DNA of 22,492 nucleotides. It comes from Francisellaceae bacterium (GTDB lineage: Bacteria; Pseudomonadota; Gammaproteobacteria; Berkiellales; Berkiellaceae). Positions 1 through 6,482 of this stretch are shown one piece after another. The position numbers and the translations under genes are program-made. Position 1 is the first letter of the stretch, and each line of letters begins with the position of its first letter. The stretch covers positions 1 to 22,492 of the forward strand of contig JAHFQG010000004.1 of the NCBI GenBank assembly GCA_023266415.1, in the 5' to 3' direction. Below the pieces are notes generated by a model that saw only the letters and a program-made list of their open reading frames with translations, ran no database searches and was not told where the DNA came from.

Positions 1-1012
1 CGATTGTGCGGGCATTGCGGCCCATGCGAGCTCGCTGGTAAGTTTTTAATACAGTGAGGGCTCCAACATCCTGGCCTTGTTGACGCGCTGCTTCTAAGAC
101 TTCTCCCAAGGCCTGAATGTCTTGAAGGCCCACATTGAGCCCCTGGCCGGCCAAGGGGTGAAAAGTGTGAGCAGCGTCTGCCACTAAGGCCACTCGAGTT
201 TTGGCGTATTCGGTGGCATGGCGCATAGAGAGGGGGAATATAAAACGAGCACTTTCTAGCGTGAGTGGTCCCAATCGATACTCACTGGCCAGTGAGATGG
301 CTTTTTCAAAATCACGGATAGGAGCGTTCATCCAATGATGGGCTGTATCTGAGGTAATAGACCACACTAAAGACAGCTTATCTGCCAAGGGGAGTAATGC
401 GAGCGGGCCCGCTTCATCAAAACATTGGTAGGCGGTATTTTGGTGGGGATCTCTGGCGATTAACGTAGCCACAATAGCATGTTGTCCATAATCGCGTTGC
501 ACTAAGGGAAAATGAAACTGTTGGCGGACCCAAGAGGAGGCGCCATCGGCTCCAATGAGTAAAGCAGCTTCTTCGGTTCCGTGGGGGGATGTTAGGTGAA
601 CTGCTTTTTCTGTGACGTATGCTTCTTGAACTGGGTGGTTGGTTTTCCATTCAATATGAGGATTTTTTTGAATTTGGGTGATTAATGCATTCAGCAAGAC
701 TGATTGTTCGACAATAGCGCCTAAAGTTTGTTTCCCCACCTCACTTGCTGACAACACAAATCGCCCTGCGGTGTGTTTGTCCCACACGTCCATATGGGTA
801 TAGGGTGTCGTGCGAGAGCATGTTACGTCCACCGATTGCAACAAAGCCAAAGAGGAATGATTTAACGCAAAAACGCGCGTATCGAGTGTTTGAATTGTTA
901 CGGGAGGTATTTTGGCCTCCCAAACTGACACGGTGAATCCTGCCTTGGCCAACACGAGTGCGGCGGTGAGCCCAGACACATTGCCGCCTACAATGATGAT
1001 ATCGGTTTTCAT
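1..1012 (-). CDS. ubiI: UbiI/VisC-like FAD-dependent ubiquinone hydroxylase, 3' end cut by window edge
   Basis: FAD-dependent aromatic ring hydroxylase of the UbiH/UbiF/UbiI family, acting in aerobic ubiquinone synthesis. Translating the minus strand from the ATG at 1012 gives 337 open codons with no stop before the edge, so the last 50-70 residues are outside the window. Visible family features are an N-terminal dinucleotide fold (GGNVSG, residues 9-14), IVEQSVL (about 100-106), GADGASSW (154-161), GPLALLPL (202-209) and ADAAHTFHPLAGQG (278-291). The ATG overlaps the ubiH stop by four bases (ATGA), so translation is probably coupled. The order pepP-ubiH-this gene matches the E. coli pepP-ubiH-ubiI operon, which is why UbiI is preferred to UbiF. 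Oddities: the second Gly of GxGxxG is Asn11, and the usual GD of the second FAD motif is AD (278-279). The family is certain; the exact ring position hydroxylated is inferred from synteny. Confidence 0.88.
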   Translation of the reverse strand, partial: MKTDIIIVGGNVSGLTAALVLAKAGFTVSVWEAKIPPVTIQTLDTRVFALNHSSLALLQSVDVTCSRTTPYTHMDVWDKHTAGRFVLSASEVGKQTLGAIVEQSVLLNALITQIQKNPHIEWKTNHPVQEAYVTEKAVHLTSPHGTEEAALLIGADGASSWVRQQFHFPLVQRDYGQHAIVATLIARDPHQNTAYQCFDEAGPLALLPLADKLSLVWSITSDTAHHWMNAPIRDFEKAISLASEYRLGPLTLESARFIFPLSMRHATEYAKTRVALVADAAHTFHPLAGQGLNVGLQDIQALGEVLEAARQQGQDVGALTVLKTYQRARMGRNARTI

Positions 1013-2103
1013 GCGGTGCCCAACCCCAGGTGGGCGATATGGGAACGGATCCAGGGTAATTGAGAAAGCTGTAGTCCTAAGGTGAGGCACACGGAGGGCC
1101 ATGCTTTTTCGGTGACTTGGTGGGCCAAGAAATGTGTTATATCGGTGATACGTTGTCGGTCTTTTTGTCTTTGACTGTCGTATTGTTGCAAAGAGCGGTT
1201 GGTTAGGAGCTTATTGGCCAACACGGCACTGTCTCGAAGGGTGAGGTTAAACCCTTGCGCGGCAATGGGGTGAAGGGTGTGGGCAGCATTACCCAAGAGC
1301 ACCCAGCGTGCGCCCACGGTTTGTTCGGCCACGGTTTGTTCGAAGGGGCGGATGATGATGTTTTCAACCGTTTTAATGCGTCCCAACCGGTATCCCATGG
1401 CTTCTGCCAAGGCTTCTTTTAGGGTCATTTCGTCTGTTTTGAAGTTTTTAGCAATGTCGGGGGGTAATGTCCAGACACACACGGAGGTATTATCGCCCAT
1501 AGGTAATACAGCCAAGGTGCTTTTTGGTAAAAATCGCTCATAGGCTATGCCATTTAAAGGCATTTGCCACGTAACACGAGCAATGAGACCCACGTGTGTG
1601 TAAGGGTAACTTTGATAAGAAATGCCTAACGTCTGAGCGATTTTAGAATGTGCCCCATCGGCCACAATCAGCAGGGGTGTTTCCACAGTGGTGTGTGAAA
1701 AAGCGAGCTGCCATCCGGTGGTGATTAATGAATAGTTTAGGCATTCGTCTGGTTGCCACCAGGTGACGGTGGGGGATTGGGTAGCCAGGCGATAGGCTGT
1801 TTGTTCCAAGTGGGCCATGGGTAAGACGTGCCCTAAGTTAGGGATCTGTTGGCTTGTATGGGTGATAATATGGGCTCCGCTTCCACCTTTCACGCTCACA
1901 TGCACGGTGTGAATGGGGGTACCTTCCGGATATAGTCCGAACTGTTGCAACAACAGCATACTGCTGTGAGACAGCGCGATAATTTGGGGGCTCCATCGTT
2001 CTTTTGGTTTTTTTTCAACCACCAAGATTTTCAGAGAAGAGAGCTGAGCGGCTAAGACAGAGCCGGCTGCCCCAGCCCCAATAATGACAGCATCAAATTT
2101 CAT
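1009..2103 (-). CDS. ubiH: UbiH-like 2-polyprenyl-6-methoxyphenol hydroxylase
   Basis: FAD monooxygenase that hydroxylates a ubiquinone precursor, probably in a Ubi complex at the inner membrane. The protein has 364 residues, somewhat short for UbiH (about 390). It has the N-terminal FAD fold GAGAAG (9-14), the DG motif in VADGAHS (147-153) and GNAAHTLHPIAAQGFNL (271-287). The GN in place of GD at 271-272 is also seen in E. coli UbiH, which supports this assignment over UbiF or UbiI. The usual PIAGQG reads PIAAQG here, a Gly to Ala change. The start at 2103 overlaps the pepP stop by four bases and the stop overlaps the next gene's start, so this is the middle gene of a coupled three-gene operon. 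No signal peptide or membrane segment is visible. Confidence 0.92.
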   Translation of the reverse strand: MKFDAVIIGAGAAGSVLAAQLSSLKILVVEKKPKERWSPQIIALSHSSMLLLQQFGLYPEGTPIHTVHVSVKGGSGAHIITHTSQQIPNLGHVLPMAHLEQTAYRLATQSPTVTWWQPDECLNYSLITTGWQLAFSHTTVETPLLIVADGAHSKIAQTLGISYQSYPYTHVGLIARVTWQMPLNGIAYERFLPKSTLAVLPMGDNTSVCVWTLPPDIAKNFKTDEMTLKEALAEAMGYRLGRIKTVENIIIRPFEQTVAEQTVGARWVLLGNAAHTLHPIAAQGFNLTLRDSAVLANKLLTNRSLQQYDSQRQKDRQRITDITHFLAHQVTEKAWPSVCLTLGLQLSQLPWIRSHIAHLGLGTA

Positions 2104-3407
2104 ACCATAAATGCTTCTAGGTCAGCCACAGTTTTCACCAAGTCTTGGCTTAACACGCGGTGTCCATTTTCCGTGATTAAGACATCGTCTTCAATCCGAA
2201 TGCCGATGTTATGCCAACAGATATCAATGTTTTTATCGGCAGGGATATACAAACCGGGTTCTACCGTCAGCACCATGTGGGGTTCTAGGGGGCGCCAGGT
2301 ATGGTTGACTTTATAAGCCCCTGCGTCGTGCACATCCAGTCCGAGCCAATGGCCACTGCCGTGCATATAAACTTTTTTATAGGCGCCCGTTTCTAAATTG
2401 TCTGCCACAGAGCCGGTTAAAATACCCAATTCCAACAGCCCTGGCACCAATACATTCAATAAAGTTTGTTGAATGACATTCCACGCTAATCCGGGTTTTA
2501 AGGCATGAATAGCGGTTGTTTGGGCCAATAGAACCAATTCATAAAGAGCTTTTTGTTCAGGTGAAAATCGGCCGTTTACGGGAAAGGTGCGGGTGATATC
2601 AGCGGCATACCCCTGATATTCAGCGCCCGCATCGATGAGCACCAGATGGCCATCTTGGAGCATTTTATGGTTATCGACATAATGGAGTGTGCATCCATTT
2701 TTTCCAGAACCCACAATAGGCATATATGCGGTGGTCAATAATCCATGGTCCAAGAAAGTGCGCATGAGCTCTGAATGTAGATGGTATTCATGGAGTCCTG
2801 GCCGGCATCGTTTCATGGCATTTTCGTGAGCGATGCGGGATATGTCCACCGATTTTTGGATGCAAGCGACTTCTGCTTTTGATTTAAACAGCCGTAATTC
2901 TTCTAAAATGATTCGAAAATCGATAGATTGTGTGGGGACAGATTGACCTCGACGCTCACCCTGGCGCATAGATTGGAGCCATCCTTGCAATCGACGCTCA
3001 AAGGTAGGGTGTTCGCCCCAGAGAGTATACACGGTGGTTTTGTGGGATAAATATTGCAGAATACGGGTATCTAACTCCGTTATGGGAAAAGCGTCATCGG
3101 TACCCAAGGTTTCCATCACCCCTTCTGGCCCCAGACGCTGTCCGATCCAACAGGCTTCGTTTGGATTTTGGGGGGCACAAAACATGATAAATTGGGTATC
3201 GGAGGCTTCTTTTATCAACAAGGCGATGGCATTTGGTTCTTGGAAGCCGGTGAGGTACCAAAAAGAGCTGTTTTGACGAAAGGGGTGTTCGGTATCGGCA
3301 TTACGATATTGATTTTGGGAGCCCACCAACAGGGCAATGCTGTGGGGTTCCATGTTAGCCAAGGCGGCTTGACGCCGTTGGGAAAATTCTTGGGATGAAA
3401 TAGGCAT
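2100..3407 (-). CDS. pepP: Xaa-Pro aminopeptidase PepP
   Basis: Cytoplasmic metallopeptidase (M24B) that removes an N-terminal residue preceding proline. It has 435 residues against 441 in E. coli. The aminopeptidase P N-terminal domain fills about residues 1-170 (FRQNSSFWYLTGF at 43-55) and the pita-bread catalytic domain follows. All five two-metal ligands are visible: Asp259 (LIDAGAEY), Asp270 (AADITRTFP), His353 (HGSGHWLGLDVHD), Glu383 (TVEPGLYIP) and Glu406 (GIRIEDDV), nearly the same numbering as E. coli. The ATG at 3407 has an AGGA box about six bases upstream. It is the first gene of the pepP-ubiH-ubiI operon and is divergent from zapA. In E. coli ygfB lies between zapA and pepP; here only 78 bases separate them, so ygfB is absent from this spot. 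Confidence 0.97.
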   Translation of the reverse strand: MPISSQEFSQRRQAALANMEPHSIALLVGSQNQYRNADTEHPFRQNSSFWYLTGFQEPNAIALLIKEASDTQFIMFCAPQNPNEACWIGQRLGPEGVMETLGTDDAFPITELDTRILQYLSHKTTVYTLWGEHPTFERRLQGWLQSMRQGERRGQSVPTQSIDFRIILEELRLFKSKAEVACIQKSVDISRIAHENAMKRCRPGLHEYHLHSELMRTFLDHGLLTTAYMPIVGSGKNGCTLHYVDNHKMLQDGHLVLIDAGAEYQGYAADITRTFPVNGRFSPEQKALYELVLLAQTTAIHALKPGLAWNVIQQTLLNVLVPGLLELGILTGSVADNLETGAYKKVYMHGSGHWLGLDVHDAGAYKVNHTWRPLEPHMVLTVEPGLYIPADKNIDICWHNIGIRIEDDVLITENGHRVLSQDLVKTVADLEAFMV

Positions 3408-3433
3408 GGAAAATCCTAGGGGTAGAGACTTTC

Positions 3434-3462
3434 ATTATACGCGAACCCTTTGGTAGACTAAA
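3434..3462 (-). promoter_or_regulatory. Predicted sigma70 promoter of the pepP-ubiH-ubiI operon
   Basis: On the minus strand a perfect TATAAT (3434-3439) follows TTTAGT (3457-3462, three of six bases of the -35 consensus) after 17 bases. Transcription would start near 3427, giving a leader of about 20 bases before the pepP ATG. The -10 element is convincing and the -35 is weak. A plus-strand promoter for zapA must use the same 78-base gap; TTCATT/TAGACT with a 17-base spacer (3431-3436, 3454-3459) is possible but poor, and it overlaps this one. Confidence 0.55.
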
Positions 3463-3485
3463 GGTCGCGTTTTAGGGAGATAAGC

Positions 3486-3791
3486 ATGTCAGATCCAAAT
3501 ATAATTTTGTTAACTATCTTAGGCAAAGAATATCGGGTTGCCTGTACTGATGCAGAAGAAGCGGGGTTAACCCAAGCGGCTGTCCGCTTAGACCACCACA
3601 TGCGCCATATTCGAGACGCGGGTCGGGTAACGGGGTTAGATCGCATTGCCATTTTAGCCGCTTTACAGATGGGCGTTGAGCTCCTTCAAGATCACACCCC
3701 AGCAGAGCCTTCCTCCGTGTTGGTGGGTCGTCTGGAGCAGATTATCCAGAAATTAGACACTGCCCTGGAAACTGCTTTGGTTGGCGCATGA
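3486..3791 (+). CDS. zapA: Cell division protein ZapA
   Basis: Small cytoplasmic protein that binds FtsZ and promotes filament bundling at the division ring. It has 101 residues (E. coli ZapA 109). The N-terminal half shows the ZapA fold, with ILGKEYRVAC (11-20), then LTQAAVRLDHHMRHIR (28-43) and the DRIAILAALQMGVELL helix (52-67). The C-terminal half is the expected coiled-coil helix, shorter than in E. coli. The start is supported by an AGGGAGA box eight or so bases upstream. Its last four bases overlap the fau ATG, so zapA, fau and rpiA form one coupled operon. In many gammaproteobacteria the 6S RNA gene sits between zapA and fau, but no such space exists here. Confidence 0.93.
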   Translation: MSDPNIILLTILGKEYRVACTDAEEAGLTQAAVRLDHHMRHIRDAGRVTGLDRIAILAALQMGVELLQDHTPAEPSSVLVGRLEQIIQKLDTALETALVGA

Positions 3792-4330
3792 GATTTCCCT
3801 CGCTGCGACACACCGTGCGTCAGCGCCGCAATGCTTTATCTGAGGCTGAACAAGCCGCTCATGCAGAAAATTTAGCCCGATGGTTGTGCCAGCACCCTCA
3901 GTGGCCAGAATGGCACCATATTGCGGGTTATTGGCCGACCGATGGTGAAATCAGCCCTCTTCCTTTTTTAGCCAAAGCGTTACAAGCGGGAAAGAAATGT
4001 TATTTGCCTTGCTTAGACAAAATATTGCGATTTGCTGCTTATACCGCTGATATGCCTTTGACTCTCAATCGTTACCAAATTTTTGAACCCTTGCACCCAG
4101 ACTGGATACCATTGGCCCAATTAGACTGTGTGTTGGTGCCTATGGTGGCGTTCGATCGCGAAAAGCACCGCTTAGGTCGCGGGGGCGGGTTTTATGATAA
4201 AACCTTTGGACATACGCCCATCCCTATGCTCATTGGCATTGCCCATGCTCTTCAAGAAGTCCCTACTATTATCCCGGCTTCTTGGGATATTGTCTTGAAT
4301 ATGATTGCCACTGAACAGGAGCTTATATGA
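3788..4330 (+). CDS. fau: 5-formyltetrahydrofolate cyclo-ligase
   Basis: ATP-dependent enzyme converting 5-formyltetrahydrofolate to 5,10-methenyltetrahydrofolate, returning a storage folate to the one-carbon pool. The 180-residue length is normal for the family (E. coli YgfA 182). Visible signatures are an N-terminal basic helix (RHTVRQRRNALS, 7-18), AGYWPTDGEI (46-55), VLVPMVAFDREKHRLGRGGG (115-134) and the following FYDKTF. The glycine-rich loop plus FYDK is the diagnostic ATP/substrate site. It starts inside the zapA stop (ATGA) and ends inside the rpiA start (ATGA), so expression is coupled on both sides. No anomaly is seen. Confidence 0.95.
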   Translation: MRFPSLRHTVRQRRNALSEAEQAAHAENLARWLCQHPQWPEWHHIAGYWPTDGEISPLPFLAKALQAGKKCYLPCLDKILRFAAYTADMPLTLNRYQIFEPLHPDWIPLAQLDCVLVPMVAFDREKHRLGRGGGFYDKTFGHTPIPMLIGIAHALQEVPTIIPASWDIVLNMIATEQELI

Positions 4331-4980
4331 CCCAGGATGAACAAAAACGGCGGGTAGCACAAGCTGCTTTGGCCCATGTGTTTGAACATCAGATTTTAGG
4401 CATTGGCACGGGGAGTACGGTCAATTATTTTATTGATACCCTAGCGGCCTCTCGCATTCCTATTGAAGCATGCGTAGCCTCGTCCAAAGCGTCTTTTGAG
4501 CGACTTAAAGCACATAAATTACCCGTACTACCCCTCACGTCCGTGCCTCATATTGATATTTATTTTGATGGCGCGGATGAATGTGATGATTACAAACGCT
4601 TGCTCAAAGGGGGGGGAGGTGCGTTAACGGGTGAAAAAATCGTAGCGGCCAGTTCTTTGCAATTTATTTGCCTAATTGATGAAAGCAAACGCGTGGCGCG
4701 TTTGGGTCAATTTCCGGTGGTCATTGAAGTGATCCCAATGGCACGGAGTCTCGTTGGCCGTCAAGTGGCTCTCTTGGGGGGAAATCCAGTTTTTCGTGAA
4801 AACACGGTAACGGATTATGGCAACCACTTATTAGATGTGTATCAGTTAGATTTATCGGATTTGATGGCCTTAGACACCCTCTTAAACAACATACCAGGCG
4901 TTGTGTCGCATGGTATTTTTGCTAGGCAGCCAGCCGATTTGGTGTTACTAATGACGGCGCGGGGGCTAGAGACGTTTTAG
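4327..4980 (+). CDS. rpiA: Ribose-5-phosphate isomerase A
   Basis: Interconverts ribose 5-phosphate and ribulose 5-phosphate in the non-oxidative pentose phosphate pathway. It has 217 residues (E. coli 219). Diagnostic motifs are GIGTGST (25-31, phosphate loop), DGADECD (81-87), KGGGGALTGEKI (94-105, with catalytic Glu103) and DESKRV (118-123). The start has a strong AGGAG box five bases upstream, inside the end of fau. It is the last gene of the zapA-fau-rpiA operon. Its final 59 bases overlap the end of an unknown minus-strand gene. I see no convincing hairpin terminator after its stop. Confidence 0.96.
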   Translation: MTQDEQKRRVAQAALAHVFEHQILGIGTGSTVNYFIDTLAASRIPIEACVASSKASFERLKAHKLPVLPLTSVPHIDIYFDGADECDDYKRLLKGGGGALTGEKIVAASSLQFICLIDESKRVARLGQFPVVIEVIPMARSLVGRQVALLGGNPVFRENTVTDYGNHLLDVYQLDLSDLMALDTLLNNIPGVVSHGIFARQPADLVLLMTARGLETF

Positions 4981-6307
4981 GGGGAGTTTTTGAGGTGCAG
5001 GTTGCAAAGGTGAGGCTGGATTCGTATTTTTGAAAACGTTTTTCGTCTTTCTCTAAGAGTTTGGACAGTTTAATCAGTGCCTTCTGACTTTTGGTAGTAG
5101 GTTGAATGGCTAATTTTTGATGCTCTGCAAAAGCGATCATAGTTTTTCGGATGGCTTTTTCTTGTGTGGGGTGAACATCTTGGGCCAAAATACTGTTAGC
5201 TTTTTCATATAGGCTTTCGATATGCCCTAGAAGTCCTGTGACATAATCTTGCCAAGAGTTATCTTGCTCTGTATATTTCCAAAAAAAGTATGCTTTTTCG
5301 TTTTCGAGCGCAATATCTTTGACTTTGGCAAACACGGTTTTGCTTCGAGTGGCGAGGATTGAGAGTGCGGTAGGCAGCCACGTCCGCAGTTTGAGATGAG
5401 TCCGAACTGTTTTAGAGCAGAGAGTTTTGAGGGTTGAAATGGGATTTTTAATGTAGGTCAAATAGGCTTTGGTGAGTAAAGTGGTGTTTGTTCGCCACCA
5501 AAATAACACTTTGGCCCATAAGATGACCCATCTTGCATGATGATAGAGGGGGCGTTGCTCTTGTCCTTGGCTGTCGCCTGGGGTTAACAGGATGAGCGGA
5601 GCAAATTCTAGGCGAGATTTCGCCACTGCCAAGAGGGCTCGATTGGACAAAGCCCGCGTTTTGAAAGACAATCTTTTGCCACATTCTTCTGCCCAATGCG
5701 TTAATAGGGTAATCACAACAGGGGTCTTTAACGGGTGGGACAGGAGTTGTTGATACCAGTGAAATCGAGCGGAGTGATTTTCCACCAAGGCCAATAATAG
5801 GGGCTGTTTATCTGGATATTTCAAAAACAGCTGGGTAAAAGCATCGGGTAACACAGGTGCGTTGGTTATGATGCCTGTGAAAAAGGCTTGATTGGTTTCT
5901 GCGGAATGCCAATTTGAAGGGGGGGATATGCCTAAAGAAGGGACATGGTAGTTAGACAGCTTAATAACTGCCAACAAGGCATCCCAAAACAACGCGGGCT
6001 CATCCATTAAGCGTACCCACCAATCCATGCCCATTTGAAGGGCCAAAACGGGGTTTTTGGCTATTTTGGGCAGCAATGACAATACCCGGCGCTGCTCTAA
6101 AACCGCGGCTTCTTTATCCTCCGCTGTTTCAACATAATCCGTTTGTAAGCAGGATGTCCAAAACGATTGCAACGATGTCCAAGGGATGTTTTTGGATAAT
6201 TTGGGGATCTCTAAGTCCAACCAGGCATCCAAATACTCACTGGCATGTGCCCAATTTCGGTGGTGGACACAATCGGTGAATTGATCATGATAAGCGGTGT
6301 TTAACAT
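4922..6307 (-). CDS. Unknown protein, 461 residues, probably helical
   Basis: I do not recognise this protein. The start at 6307 is well supported by an AGGAG box five to six bases upstream. The sequence looks mainly alpha-helical and is rich in Trp, Leu and Lys. A hydrophobic stretch at about 258-270 (RWVILWAKVLFWW) could be a membrane-associated helix but is too short and too flanked by charge to be a clear transmembrane segment. Residues 380-430 are strongly charged and helical (Lys/Glu-rich). The tail from about 438 is proline- and threonine-rich and disordered-looking (KTPPKTSLAPAPS). There is no signal peptide or enzyme motif. The last 59 bases, covering the proline-rich tail, are antisense to the end of rpiA. 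It lies downstream of the 714-residue gene on the same strand, separated by 175 bases holding a palindromic repeat. Composition is more AT-rich than dnaB. A secreted effector or a lineage-specific structural protein are possibilities, unproven. Confidence 0.75.
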   Translation of the reverse strand: MLNTAYHDQFTDCVHHRNWAHASEYLDAWLDLEIPKLSKNIPWTSLQSFWTSCLQTDYVETAEDKEAAVLEQRRVLSLLPKIAKNPVLALQMGMDWWVRLMDEPALFWDALLAVIKLSNYHVPSLGISPPSNWHSAETNQAFFTGIITNAPVLPDAFTQLFLKYPDKQPLLLALVENHSARFHWYQQLLSHPLKTPVVITLLTHWAEECGKRLSFKTRALSNRALLAVAKSRLEFAPLILLTPGDSQGQEQRPLYHHARWVILWAKVLFWWRTNTTLLTKAYLTYIKNPISTLKTLCSKTVRTHLKLRTWLPTALSILATRSKTVFAKVKDIALENEKAYFFWKYTEQDNSWQDYVTGLLGHIESLYEKANSILAQDVHPTQEKAIRKTMIAFAEHQKLAIQPTTKSQKALIKLSKLLEKDEKRFQKYESSLTFATCTSKTPPKTSLAPAPSLVTPNRLAA

Positions 6308-6328
6308 GTGGAACTCCTATTTTGTTAA

Positions 6329-6420
6329 GTCATCCCGAGCGTAGCCCGTCATCCCGAGCGTAGCGAGGGATCTCCCCCTATGCCACTCTTAGGAGATCCC
6401 TCACAATGTTCGGGATGACG
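6329..6420. repeat. Palindromic repeat element with GTCATCCCGA ends
   Basis: Two 28-base arms at 6348-6375 and 6392-6419 form an inverted repeat around a 16-base loop. The outer 10 bases (GTCATCCCGA) and inner 11 bases (GAGGGATCTCC) match exactly, and a 7-base middle portion differs (GCGTAGC against ACATTGT). One more pair (6347/6420) extends the stem. Directly to the left, 6329-6345 repeats the first 17 bases of the left arm with a 19-base period, so the element carries a partial tandem copy. Sequences of this GTCATCCCGAGCG...GAGGGATCTC kind are, as far as I recall, common dispersed elements in several bacterial genomes, but no second full copy is in this window. It lies between two unknown minus-strand genes and would form a strong hairpin in any readthrough RNA. 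No transposase and no T-run are present. Confidence 0.85.
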
Positions 6421-6482
6421 TGGAAACATGGCCATTCATGCAACAAGGCCACAGAAATCTACTCTGAATAGGCGCATTGCCA

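Noticed and set aside
4981-5040. T-rich stretch after rpiA as a terminator
   Set aside because: No stable hairpin precedes the short T-runs, and the bases are coding for the convergent unknown gene.
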